Origin: Paramarasmius palmivorus
Taxonomy: Eukaryota; Basidiomycota; Agaricomycetes; Agaricales; Marasmiaceae
NCBI GenBank assembly: GCA_037176845.1
Contig: JAYKXP010000100.1
Location: 1-64,000 of the forward strand
Length of the DNA stretch: 64,000 bases
Direction: 5' to 3'
Made by a program: the position numbers and the translations under genes. Below, piece after piece: positions 1 through 11,147 of this stretch (positions within the stretch are counted from its first letter, which is position 1; the number at the start of each line of letters is the position of its first letter). The notes under the pieces are model-generated. The model was not told the DNA's origin. It saw nothing but the letters and a program-made list of their open reading frames with translations, and did not search any database.

Positions 1-358
1 CGAAACCTCGCCGAATCAATGCTATATTTAGCAGCCACCCGAATTCTGGCGGTATACGATGCAGCGAGCACCAGATGGGAAAGAGCTGGTTGTACTTAAA
101 TCCCGAATTCGTTTTACAGGGTATTCTACAGTGCGTAAATCACTCGCCTGCTAGGATACTGACTGACGCAAAGCTTCCAGCCAACCAAAGTCGTTCCGAT
201 GTTCTTTTGTTACACGATCAAAGGATGCAAAAGCATTGGTCGAGAAGCTCATTGAGACTCGTGGGGATGTGTTCTGATAGTTACCTACGTCCATCCAGTT
301 GAAGTGTTCATAGTACTCCCTTTGGGCTCTAGCTCCTCACCCCAGCTTTCGATCTACA
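1..358. other. No gene recognised at left edge
   Basis: Only short open frames are present and none resembles a known protein. The tRNA-Leu gene starts at 359. Confidence 0.5.
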
Positions 359-462
359 GGCGAGATGGCCGAGCGGTCTAAGGCGCCAGACTAAGGACCA
401 GGACGATTTACGTCCTTGTAATCTGGTCCGAAAGGGCGTGGGTTCGAATCCCACTCTCGTCA
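359..462 (+). tRNA. tRNA-Leu(AAG), intron-containing
   Basis: A class II tRNA folds here. The acceptor arm at 359-365 pairs with 455-461 with one G-T pair, followed by discriminator A at 462. The D arm, a long variable arm and the T arm with GGTTCGAATCC are all present. The anticodon stem CCAGA/TCTGG encloses anticodon AAG at 393-395. A 24-nt intron at 397-420 follows position 37, the canonical site for eukaryotic nuclear tRNA introns. A T-run at 480-484 just downstream fits Pol III termination. The mature sequence is identical to the copy at 3826, but the intron differs. Confidence 0.95.
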
Positions 463-1327
463 GCTGCTGGGAGCAGTCCTTTTTGAAGATTTGAATACTC
501 TGAGCGTTGTTCTGTCAGGTGTAGAGATAAAATACGGTTTCCAGTCTCTCGGAATCTGCACTCCCGCTCCGAGCCCAGATCCCTAGGTATGGGAATTTTC
601 ACGTGACATTCTCAATGCCCGTCGCTCGAGTCCTGGATTTTGGCAGAATCCAGATTCCTTGTATCCCAACCATCAACATTTCCTTTGCATCTGCCTCGCG
701 TTCTCACTCCCAGAACATTCTACTTATATACAACGTTGACACCGAATAGCCTGGGGACCAGTTAAGATGTTGATTAAGGTCTTGTTCAATTCGCCAGATC
801 ATCACAATGCCCTTTTCATGCCCTTTTTTTTAGCACATTTGAGGGAGCTTTTCATCTTAAATCTCGACCCCGTGCAAGATGCGAAAATCGGATGGCCAGA
901 CAGAAAGTCGAAAGACAGTATCATGAAGCTTCCCGAATCGTTTCCTTCATATCATCGCGGTGGTTTTCTTGCACACCATTTCGATGCCTAATACCGTGAT
1001 AATGATAATACAACTTGAGGTATGTACGTATTGTTGCTCTCCATCAGCAAGCCAAACAGAGCTGACTTCCTTTCAGGCCTTTACGTTCCTCAGCCAATAA
1101 TCTATTCACAAATACACTCTCCGCCACACAAACAGGTCGCCGGCACTACGGTAAAACCTCTATGCCGAGTTCCCCCCAACCGCCGTTGATACGATACTGT
1201 CGCTCTAACCGCCGGAATCAAAGGGTTGCTGCTACCGCAGTCCAGGGGTCTGAAGTTGTCGGCATGCTTGCCAGTGATACACATCAACGTTGAAGGAGGT
1301 ACTACGGCAAAACATCTCGCTGAGTGC
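463..1327. other. Upstream region of first P450
   Basis: No gene is recognised. A block at about 1276-1326 aligns with the region upstream of the third P450 gene (27556-27605). A shorter related string, with ACTACGGTAAAAC, lies at about 1144-1156. Confidence 0.5.
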
Positions 1328-1334
1328 TATAAAG
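1328..1334 (+). promoter_or_regulatory. TATA box of P450 gene 1
   Basis: TATAAAG lies 43 bases before the chosen ATG. The third P450 gene has TATAAAA at nearly the same distance, which supports the start choice. Confidence 0.6.
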
Positions 1335-1370
1335 GTACGTTCTGTGAATCTCCGGTGCTTGCATCCACAC

Positions 1371-3673
1371 ATGCTTACCGTTCTCGGGCTCTCGCCCACT
1401 TTTCAGTTGCTCCTGCAATTCGTCGGTTGCAGTATCTCCCTGGTTTTTATCGTTCCACTTCTCGTCAACCTTTCCCACCTATTTTCTCTTTCTCATCGAA
1501 ATTTTCCCGGCCCGCCGAGCTCTGGTTTCCTAAGGGGCAACTTGCAGGATATCTTTGACGCTGTGCGTTTTCTTGTTGCGTACTCGGGTTCTCCGTACTA
1601 AGCTATTCGATACTCAGGAGGATGCATCGATATTTGTCCGGTGGGTCGAGCAGTACGGACGAGTTTATAGACGAACGACATTCTTTGGGGTGAGCATTTC
1701 GATAAATACCTACGCCATACTTGTTCTAACCTGGATGATGCTTCAGCGACCTGAGATTGTGATCTCAGATTTAAAGGGCGTTACGCACATTCTCCAAAAC
1801 CATTATGACTATATCAAGTCGGATTCGTTGCGTTACCTTTTGAGCCGTGTAACTGGCTTTGGTACGTGTCGTCGGGGATCGTAGGGGATGATGCTCAGAC
1901 TATGCCACAGGTATTCTTGTTGTTGAACAAGATGAACATAAGAAACAGGTATGCAGTCCATGTGTCATCTGAAGCGATTCAGAGTCCTGACCTTATTTAT
2001 CCCTTCATAGCGAAGAATTATGGTACGACGAATGACGTTCGGTTTTCAATGGCCTGTGTCTTACATTGAATCTCTAGAACCCTGCTTTTGGTCCCGCTCA
2101 AATACGTGCCTTAACCAAGATATTCGTGGACAAATCCATTGAAGTACGCGTTCGTTTCTCATGTAGCGTCATAATATTGAAGAGTCGATTCTAGCTTCGC
2201 GATGCCTGGATCAATACAATCGAGAATGACTCCGGCGTGGGTCGCGTCGATGCACTGATGTGGTTAACCCGAATGACCCTGGATGTAATCGGTCAAGCAG
2301 GTTGGTTTCACTGACCGTTCCTTGCGCCTCCTATCACTTATAAATTCTAGGTTTCAACTATAACTTTCAAGCACTCCAAGGCGAGCCGAACGAGCTCAAC
2401 GTTGCGTTCTCGCACATCTTTGAAAGTGGCACCAGTCAGATGGACTTGCCAGTCTTATTGAAGCTGTTCTTCCCGATCTTACGTCTCCTGGTAAGCTACT
2501 TTGTGACTTTTGTTTATTCCCGCCTGTTGATACAGAGAAATACAGCCCGAAACGAACGGAGCGATACGAGAAGCTCAAGCAACAATGTCCCGTATAGGAA
2601 AGCGGTTACTGTCTGATGCAAAGGCAACAGATGAGAAGAATGCCAAGGATTTGCTCTCGCTACTTGTCAGTTCTAACAAGAGCAAGGATCTCGCGGAAAA
2701 TCAGCGGCTGACTGACGACAAGATCCTCGCTCGTGAGTGTCGTGATCCACTTTTCCCTGCTCCTACTCATACTATGTTGTAGAGGTACCCACATTCTTAG
2801 CTGCAGGCCACGAGACCACTAGGTATTTTGCTCCACTTGTCAATTCGATTATTCGCTCAATCAGTTCTCAGTACTGCGACCACTTGGGCATTGCTTGCTT
2901 TGACGGACAATGTCGAAGCTCAAACCAAACTTCGAGAAGAAACACTATCGGTTTCAACAGATATGCCTACGATGGAACAGCTCAATGCACTTCCGTATCT
3001 GGATGCCGTCGTTCGTGAAGCGCTTCGTCTATACGCCCCTGTTTCAGAAACCAGTAGAGTTCTAGCAAAGGACGATGTGATTCCCTTGGGTGAACCTTTT
3101 ACGGATAAGAATGGTGACATTCATCACGAAGTGAGGTACGTCACCTTGTTGTCGAACGCTGCAGTGGAAATACTGACCTTGATGCAGAGCTAAGAAGGGT
3201 CAAGAGTTCATTGTGTCTATTGCTGCACTCAACCGCGATAAGACGTTGTGGGGTGATGATGCTGATGATTTCAAGTACGTGCGCGGTTCTCTTCGCGTCT
3301 TACCCTGGACGACATTGCTCATTACATTGACAGACCCGAACGCTGGGAGAAGATCCCGGAGGCGGTTTCCAGTATTCCAGGTGTCACGAACAATATAATG
3401 ACGTTCCTTGGGGGTGCTCATGCCTGCATTGGTTGGCGATTCTCCATCATTGAGTGAGTGGATTTCTCTGCTGCGTGGGATATCTGGGCGGGCTCATACT
3501 AAATGTTGACCTTCAGGATGAAAGCGTTATTGTTTGTGCTCGTCAGGTCCTTTGAATTCGAGTTGGAGGTTCCCCGAAAGGACGTGCTGAATAAGAAGGG
3601 ATTCCCTGTCCAGCGACCAATGGTAAAGGGGGAAAATAAACTGCCATTGCTGATTCGGACAGTTATTATCTAA
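1371..3673 (+). CDS. Cytochrome P450 monooxygenase (copy 1)
   Basis: A heme-thiolate monooxygenase of fungal microsomal type. I splice 14 exons (1371-1562, 1618-1689, 1747-1861, 1911-1948, 2011-2022, 2078-2143, 2195-2300, 2351-2490, 2546-2732, 2783-2822, 2872-3135, 3188-3274, 3334-3453, 3517-3673) into 531 codons with every phase consistent. Visible motifs are an N-terminal hydrophobic anchor followed by the proline hinge FPGPP, the I-helix AAGHETT, the K-helix EALR, PERW, and the heme loop [10 protein letters not shown], where Cys is the iron ligand and His replaces the usual Arg. Exon 5 is only 12 nt and encodes RRIM of helix C. The substrate cannot be told. It is the paralogue of the genes at 22627 and 27674, and tRNA-Leu genes flank it. 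The CYP family number was not assigned. Confidence 0.93.
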
Positions 3674-3825
3674 AGATTCTAATACGTATCATAGAAGGGT
3701 CACAATAAACTGGACTCATGCTACAATATCGCCAATACGCCGCGGCGCCCAACACCCTGACAGGTCAACTCGGCAGTAGCGCTATTGAAAACCACACAGC
3801 AGTAGGAAACCGTACGTGGAACAAG

Positions 3826-3949
3826 GGCGAGATGGCCGAGCGGTCTAAGGCGCCAGACTAAGGACCAGGGCGATTATCGTTCCTCTCTGCTCAGTTCAGT
3901 CTGAGTAATCTGGTCCGAAAGGGCGTGGGTTCGAATCCCACTCTCGTCA
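3826..3949 (+). tRNA. tRNA-Leu(AAG), second copy with longer intron
   Basis: The mature part is base-for-base the same as the gene at 359. The anticodon AAG is at 3860-3862. The intron at 3864-3907 is 44 nt against 24 nt in the first copy. Both introns begin ACCAGG and then diverge. A T-run at 3961-3966 follows and fits Pol III termination. Confidence 0.95.
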
Positions 3950-4556
3950 ACGCAGTCCTCCTTTTTTGTTTCACGCAAGTGATTCTCAAAGCATAATGCC
4001 AATGGTTCTCGCGACGATAGTTATTAGTAACTTGGCAATGGTAAGGGAAACGATGACGCTTCCATCCGTCGGAACGTTACTCCAACTTGAAGCGCCCGAA
4101 ACTCGAGTTGACTTCATCCCATCATGATCATTTACACTCCCGGTACAGAGCTCTTCAAGTTCTAATCTATCCAACTGCCTCTCTTCTGCATCCGCGTTCC
4201 CGTTCAATCTCAAATTACCTGCTCTTCGAATGGCCGTTAAAAACTCTAGCTCTAAGGCTAGATCACTGACTACGGACTTGTTTGCCCGCCTTGATTTCTA
4301 TCAATTCAGCTCGCGGTTGAGTGACTGGTTGCTCGAGATTCTTTTGACAGGGCCTCTACAAGGCCTGCTGGGAAAATTTGGATTGGTGATCCGGCAAAGA
4401 ATGTCCGTGAGTACCTCGCTCAGTTTCAGCTTCATGCCTGTTCCTTGATTGGATGCATATCACCACAGGGCTGCGATTCATCGCTAGTATAAAAGAAAAG
4501 CGACAAACCTGCGTCAAGGAGGGTCACACAAAACCAACATTTTAGGCTCTCGACAA
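3950..4556. other. Lectin upstream region with TATA box
   Basis: No gene is recognised. TATAAAAG at 4488-4495, 69 bases before the lectin ATG, is a good core-promoter candidate. Confidence 0.55.
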
Positions 4557-5674
4557 ATGATACAAGCACGCCTTCTCATCCTCTCAGCCTTCACCGCTCT
4601 CGCAGCTGCCTATCCCTTCCAGCTCCAACCATCAGGAGGTCGCGATGAAAATGCATATTGCATTGTCGCTTCAGAGGACCGAGATGGAGCACCCGTCGTT
4701 ATCCAAGAATGCAGAACTGCCGCTTATGACAATAGAGCGTGGAGAGTTCAACTACCCGACAAGTTCGAAAAAGGGCCTGCGCCTATTGCGATCTTTGAGA
4801 ACAAGGTTCGTCACGCTTTCTCCTGCTCTGATTCGCGGGGATTAATAGCACGACATTCTAGTGCTTGGACGTCACAGGCGGCGACAAGGTTGACGGAACG
4901 AAACTTCAAATCTGGACTTGCGATTCTGTCAACCCTAATCAACAATGGATATCGACGACTGCCAATACCTTCAGGTCGGTTGATTCAAACAAGTGTATCG
5001 ATCTCACCGATGGATCCATGGCGAACGGCAACCAGCTTCAAATCTGGGAATGTGACGATCGCAACTCTAACCAGAGGTTCTTCGGCATCACAGCTGAAGG
5101 AACTGCTCATGCTGTCTACATCGAAGCTGGTAAACCCGAATGTACGTATCCAGCCCATTTTGGCGTTCGCTAAATCGAAACTGACCATTGCAATCTCCAG
5201 CCAACGTCGACCGACCCGTTATGGTAGCCACCTCTAATGCTGACGGTGCTCCCGTCGCTCTCGCCACCCACAACGATTTCACGGGATTGTACCCCGATGG
5301 TAACCAAACCTGGGTTATGCAAGACTTTCCCTGGCCAGGCCCAATCACCACGTATGATGGCACCAAGTGTCTTGATGTCCCCAATGGTAACGATGTCAAC
5401 GGTCAAAAAGTGCAGCTCTGGTCTTGCGTAGAAGGAAGCACCAACCAGCAATGGGTACAGTCTAGCGGCATAATTCAGTGGTCTGGACATAACAAGTGTC
5501 TGGAGATTGTGGATGGGAAACAGGAGCCTGGGGGTGAGGTACGTTGTGGTCTTTCTTTTTCTTTTTGTCGCTGTACTGCAGGCTGATTCGGAATGGTTTT
5601 GATAGATTGAAATCTGGGAATGTAGTGGTAATAGCTTAAACTGGAACCAAATCTTTGTTGCGTTCCAAATATAA
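4557..5674 (+). CDS. Secreted QxW (ricin-B-type beta-trefoil) lectin-like protein
   Basis: Four exons (4557-4805, 4862-5141, 5201-5538, 5606-5674) give 311 aa. Residues 1-18 form a signal peptide ending in an Ala-rich stretch before YPF. The mature protein carries repeated beta-trefoil motifs: LQIWTC followed by NQQW, LQIWEC followed by NQRF, VQLWSC followed by NQQW, and IEIWEC near the end. KCLDV and KCIDL lie between them. This is consistent with two ricin-B-like carbohydrate-binding domains and no attached enzyme. Fungal proteins of this kind bind glycans, often in defence or development; the sugar specificity here cannot be read. No catalytic chain is present, so nothing suggests a two-chain toxin. 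Confidence 0.88.
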
Positions 5675-5869
5675 GGCCAGAGTTGATTAACACGGACACG
5701 GACTTGTGGAGAGCGACGTTCAAGTTGTTAGTCTTTGGATACCTACACGTCGGTTCTTTCGCGGTAGTAGTTTATTTATCTATTACATTGTCATGGTAAT
5801 ACACGCTTGTATGGTTCACTTTATCCTGAGAATAAACTTTTGGGCTATTTATGGTATACTTATGCTGGA

Positions 5870-6235
5870 CAACATCTAACGATGGATTTCCGATACATTC
5901 AAACTTGAAGTAATACATGATGGTAAGACAAGAAAGATGGTAGCAATGCAGCGATGGATGAATATGTATAGGTAACGGGGAAAGCAAGTGCGAACGATAG
6001 ATATCATGACGGGTAACGAGATTATGTGGGGTATCAATGACAATTTGAATGAGGATGCAAAGGCAGACGGAAAGACGAAACAGACAAAGGGATACGTCTT
6101 TAATGACGAAGAGTAAGACATGGATGGAGCGATAAGTGAGCAGGTAACGATAACAGCGAAAGCAAGGTGAAGTATGATGGGTAGGTTCGGATATGGGTAA
6201 CGAAATTATGAGGGGTATCAGTGAGGCTCGTAAAG
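5870..6235. repeat. Imperfect tandem duplication in low-complexity spacer
   Basis: The string GGGTAACGAGATTATG at about 6010 recurs with few changes at about 6194 (GGGTAACGAAATTATG), each followed by a similar GGGGTATCA[AG]TGA. Looser similarity precedes both. The period is about 184 bases. The purine-rich bias opens a long minus-strand frame that I do not consider a gene. Confidence 0.5.
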
Positions 6236-6315
6236 GCGCATGGGGAGAAGATGAAAACTCGGCGGTAAAAGAATCTCGAATATAAATGATAGCGATGAAT
6301 GGGGGACAAAACCTC

Positions 6316-7245
6316 TCACTTGCGCAACCGTGGACATCGTCCTCCATTCCTCTCCCGAGCCTGCAGATGCCTATTCAACGTAAAATTGTCCCTCGCGGAC
6401 TTGCCACAATACTGGCACAGAAAGCTCGACCCAAAGTGACTCTTGACATGCCTGAATAAAGTTGAGAGGTCACTAAAGTGACGTCCATCCTTTGCGGCAT
6501 CGCACTGGTCAGCGGGCCAGGGGCATTGGAGGGTTGAATCACAGTTATGGTGCGATTTGAGATGGCGACGGAGTCTCTTTTCGAGTAAGGAGTGACCAAG
6601 TGAGATACCGCAGATGCAGAAGAATGTGGAGGAGCTGGTGGGACTGATGAGGAAAGAGATACTGAATGTTAGCCTGGGAGTTGATATATGGAGTAGATCT
6701 TCTCGTACCTTGCACCTTCCAAAATATCTGGAGTGGTGGCAGCACTAATGTCTGTGTATGGACTAGTGACACGGCGTAGGCTATTAACGGGCGGCTGTTC
6801 GATGAAGGTCAAATGAGCCTTGGGCTGAGGCATGGCTGGAGCCGGCATCGAAGGTCTGGTAAAAAGAATCTTTAGTCCGTTAAAATTAGCGAAAGGCGAA
6901 TAAATTTACGGCCTGTAATCTTGCAACGCAGCGGTGTTATCATATAACTGGGTTGAGGCCTCCGGCGGTGGAGAGAAAAGGTTAAGATTGGAGAAGTCGG
7001 TGGGGGGGATGTAGGAGGAATCGTAGATTGTTGTTGGATTGTTTATAAACCCGCATTCTCCTTGTTGAAACATATCATTCAAAATATGTTGGAACTCAAT
7101 GAATGCTGGGTCACTATAATTAAATCCAACAAGATCGACGTCGTCGACGTTAGAAGGTGCCGAAACAATCCTTGTTTGCGATGACAAGGATGAGAAGTAG
7201 TACAGAATGATCGGAGTAAGACACTCACTTGTCTTCGTACGCCAT
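6316..7245 (-). CDS. C2H2 zinc-finger protein, probable transcription factor
   Basis: Four exons on the minus strand (7245-7229, 7170-6910, 6855-6709, 6643-6316) join in frame to 250 aa. The first coding exon is only 17 nt (start MAYEDK). The N-terminal half is acidic and Pro/Ser-rich. The C-terminal third holds zinc-binding elements: CICG with a following HLKSHH, then CPWPADQC with HVKSH, then CQYCGK with a final H and C. These spacings suit fungal C2H2 fingers, although the last has Cys in place of the second His. A nuclear DNA-binding role is inferred from the fingers only; the targets are unknown. Confidence 0.8.
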
Positions 7246-8765
7246 AATGCTGAAATCTGAGGAGGTGAATACAGCGTCGAATGAGGGGGTGAAAGAAAGA
7301 GGTGAAGCAACGAAGAAATCGCGGCGTGACAGTTATGGGGCGGCCTGTGTAATCACGTTACCGTGATTGAAAGAGTCACACTTTCACCGATTGTGGAGGA
7401 CAATAGTGGGCCACGCTCGAAAACATGGACACACAGACCACACAGACCATTTTCGGCATAATGTCCGAGAACAAGTCACGCGTCATAAGCAGCACTTTCG
7501 CCCGACAGCGACATCGTTAACTTCACCTGGAGGCTGGAGCATTTCACCTCTGGGTAAGGCCATAAATCCATCCCTGTCGCGGCTACGTATCTGGAGAACA
7601 AAACTTCGCCAATGATATCTCCGTCCCAGAAACCTGTTGATTGGCGAGCTTGGAAGAGTGTAGGACTGGGAAGTTTCCACGAAATCTAGATAGGAAGACC
7701 GTTGGGTCCTAACATGGAGTAGCTCCGTAATGCTGCATGTGCAATGGTATCAGCTTCAAAGAGGTGCGGTGCCTTGACCTTGCACAGTACCCAAGTTGGT
7801 AATGCTATGTTTCCGAACTCAGCAACATTATACGACAGGATGTAGACGGAGATCGTTCAGCCGGAGGACCTGCTGCCGTAGCCTGAAGCCCCGTATTCAC
7901 AGGGGTTTTTGCTGCAGCCCGTGTCGTATAGCGATGCGAAACTTGGATATTAGGCAGCAAAAAAGGTATATCTGAGTTTCCAAGACTTGCGCTAGATTTA
8001 CAGATCCCAGCTCTAGAATTTTCGTCGTAATAGGATGCTATTTTCAGCAAAGCGTCAGCACAGTAGCCCCACAAGCAGAAGCGGCGACATGAATCTCACT
8101 TCCTGTGCCGAAAAGACACCAAATACGTCCTAGATGCCCACAAAATGATCTCCAACTCCCACCTCCCCCCTACTAGCTCGTTCTGGAGTCGAGGTAGACT
8201 GCGTTTTCTGCTTCCAAGGTTTCGTTGAATGTCCGGGCAATAATGACGCCTTTGCATAGGCTTACGACGGAAGTTACCCCTTCACAAGTAGATCTTTCCG
8301 AGGGTCATAGACTGTCATAAATCTGCAAGACATATGAGCCACGGCCACCATATTCATATCATTGTCAAAATACTCGCCGCTAGCCATATCATCTCACTCG
8401 GCCTGAGCAGGTTCAACCAATGCCATCGAGAATTTTCACGACTTCAGTGGAAAATCGGAGCTACTCGTTCTCGGAAAGTGATGTTTCCCTGTTCTTGAGC
8501 TAGGACCCATGCGAATCTGCCGTGTACAATGAGTGCATTTTTGGCAATGGGAGAAGTGAGCTGGAAGACTAAGAAGCGAAGCGATTTTCGGGACTACTAG
8601 TACCCGATGAATCGATGACGCGTAATACTTACATCCGTCGGAGATTCCGGCGGCTGGTGAAGTAAAATTTAAGGATACATTCAGAGCACAGTTCTACCCA
8701 GACATTGCCTAGACAGTGAAGGCCATATAGATGACTATCGATACAGAAACTTAAAGGTGCTACAG
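7246..8765. other. Long spacer without a supported gene
   Basis: Short frames occur on both strands, for example minus 7805-8074, but none has domain motifs or a credible exon chain. Confidence 0.45.
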
Positions 8766-10866
8766 TCAAAGTCCCCGCAATGCCATCTCTAATTCCCAAT
8801 CTGCGTCACGCCCGGAATCTAGTTCTAAAATCAGACCCGACAAATGGAAAACTGCAATTAGAACCGAACGTACCTTTAGGATCTTGGAGCTGACCCATGT
8901 CCTTGATCTCCATGATAGGATGCCCAAGTGACTGAGCGAACGCCGTCGTGGCAGGATCGAATCCTTTGAACTCTTGCCATCTGCGCACAGCATCGTATAT
9001 ACGATGATTCCACCTCTTGTATACAATGCTGTACTGAGGTTTGAGTTCTGGAGGTGAGCAATTTTCTGTCGCTCCCAAAGCCGTTGGGCCAGTCGGGTCA
9101 AATGACCAGTAAAACAAATCGCCTTTCATCCATGCCTCCAAGTCAATTGTACCAGAAGATGTCAACGGTACGGGGCGCACGAAGAGGCAGAACTGAGCCA
9201 GCGAGGGATACTCGGAGATGTCTTTTGTTGGGCATATTTCAAGTGTAAGCCGTATGTTGCCACTAAAGATGACTAGGTAAACCGGAAAGCTTAGGAACAG
9301 GACGGCAGTTGGACAAACGGAACTCACGATGTCTTTTCCAGTCATCTTCCGGGACTTGTAGCTGCGAGAAGATGTTGTGCGCTTGAGATAACCAGTAGAC
9401 AGACCATTCTTTCTTTGATTTTGATTCTCTGCAATGCAGTATGAACTCGAGATGCTGCGGCTTGGCTACGTCTTCGACATGGGTGAAGCTAAACCTACTG
9501 CAAATCAATATTGATGTAATCGCCTGAGGAGCGGTCAGACGCACCGTATTGTGCCATCTTCGAGCACCTGTGAATGGCTTGGATTCTGGCTACAAGGCCA
9601 AACGAAGAAATCCCAGTGTACCACCAGCCTGGGGCACATAGCCGCTGTTTTATCTTTCGTGGTGGAGAATACCGACCCAGGGAACACTACGAGGTCCTCT
9701 TCAGCACGAGGAAGAACAGGATTGAGTTCTCTGGAGAATGTCGCCAGCGCAAAGAGGAAATCTTCGTCGGAAAGATGTTGATCGTGATAACGAAGGAAGT
9801 GAACGTCTTCGAATTGATCCATCGTGAGGGTCGGCCCGACTATATTGTCTTTTGCGGCATGTTGATACATGATGTATTCAAAGTCAAGTCTGGGGCCAAG
9901 AGGCCCAGCACAGAGGGTACTCGTTCGAGGTTGGATCCATAGCTCGCAGTCGCTCGCCTGTCGAGGGTAATAGTTATAGATGTTTTGTGGTGAACGACAG
10001 TGACAAAACACACCAAACGAATCTCTGTATTCTCCTGGTCTCGTGAGCCTACCACGCGATTCTACAGAGAGTAATAGTTACTGTGACGATCTGTGGGCAT
10101 TGGATACACCCACATAAGAGAAAAGATATATGTCGAGGAACACCGAATAGCTGTGATGAGTTCTGACATTGTTAACAGGAACCAGCGCTGCGATGATTAC
10201 AGTCAGGAACTATACGCTGGAGACAGAGGATATGAGCGCACCATCATAAAAAATCAGCGCTGGGAGTGCATTCGAGTCATTGTATCCATACAGCTGCACG
10301 ACATCCAAGCTTCTGTCGGCGATAGCTGAATGTTGAGCGTTGGCAGAACTGCTAGGCAGGATTGATGATGACTAACTTGATACGGGAAAACCGCAAAAAG
10401 TCTTGTTCAAAGGCCTTTAATTGACGAGTCAGACTGGCTGTAAAAATGGTAGACAGAAAGACCCTTAACCTTTCGTGCACTAGATCCACGATAAGAGACT
10501 CGAAGGAATGTTTCGTCGCTTTGTCCGGCGATACGGGCGGTGTGTATGGTTCTATGAGCCAAGTATTCATTTGACTGTGACTTGGGGTCTATAGTTGTCT
10601 CTTCAGAAGAAACTAGGTCTAGCAGCTTGATCTTTCCGGTTGGAATTTTGACAAACTGGAAATAAATAGATAAAGACTACATGGATGAAGACCAAGTGAC
10701 AATCACGCACCTCATCATAGATCTCTGGTTTGCTCTTTTTCCCCTGCGTCCTTGTGTGATGAGGTCTACGAATATTCACATTGTATACGTTTCGCTGATC
10801 CCTTCCAATGTTCGTAAATTGCCCTCCTGTAATTGAGAAGTTGGTTGGTGCCTCAAAAAGGGCCAT
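8766..10866 (-). CDS. Fungal lineage-specific protein with amyloid-like N-terminal motif and kinase-N-lobe-like segment
   Basis: A minus-strand gene of about ten exons, read from the frame continuing across GT..AG introns. It starts MALFEAPTNFSITGGQF and ends at a TGA at 8766. The N terminus has the Gly/Asn motif FTNIGRDQRNVYN, a type common at the start of Agaricomycete repetitive families. Next comes a segment with HTARIAGQSDE, VSYRG, AFEQDFLRFSRIK, VVQLYGYNDS and ALIFYDALVP. Its order recalls the N-lobe of a protein kinase (glycine-poor loop, helix C, then 'h-V-Q-L-y-G'), but there is no HRD or DFG. The C-terminal half contains CELWIQPRT and WRRW-like helices of unknown fold. I recognise the family type but know no function. 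Exact exon edges in the middle are less certain than the ends. Confidence 0.72.
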
Positions 10867-11001
10867 ATAGTCGATTTTTAGCCGAGCCTACAAGCAAGGT
10901 CACAGAGGTAGCGGTGAGAGTTCGTAATAGCGCCAGTGAGCCAGTAACAGAGGCAGGCTCCATGTCGAGTCTTAGTCTATGTTACATAAGTTAGGTGCAA
11001 C

Positions 11002-11083
11002 GGCCTTATGGTCTAGTAGTATGATTCTCGCTTTGGGTGATTATCCTTGCGAGAGGTCCTGGGTTCAATTCCCAGTGAGGCCC
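11002..11083 (+). tRNA. tRNA-Pro(TGG), intron-containing
   Basis: The acceptor stem GGCCTTA pairs with TGAGGCC (one G-T pair), with discriminator C. The anticodon stem CTCGC/GCGAG encloses TGG at 11034-11036. A 10-nt intron at 11038-11047 sits after position 37. The T arm CTGGG/CCCAG holds TTCAATT. A T-run follows at 11086-11090. The gene sits 64 bases from the convergent secreted-protein gene. Confidence 0.93.
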
Positions 11084-11147
11084 TCTTTTTATGTCACAGG
11101 TATCAATATCATTACTGGTTAGACAAGATTAGGTTTAGATGTCTCTA

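Noticed and set aside
5772..6347. Long minus-strand open frame (191 aa)
   Set aside because: It lies in a biased repeat region, is rich in Ser, His, Ile and Leu without motifs, and overlaps the true stop of the C2H2 gene.
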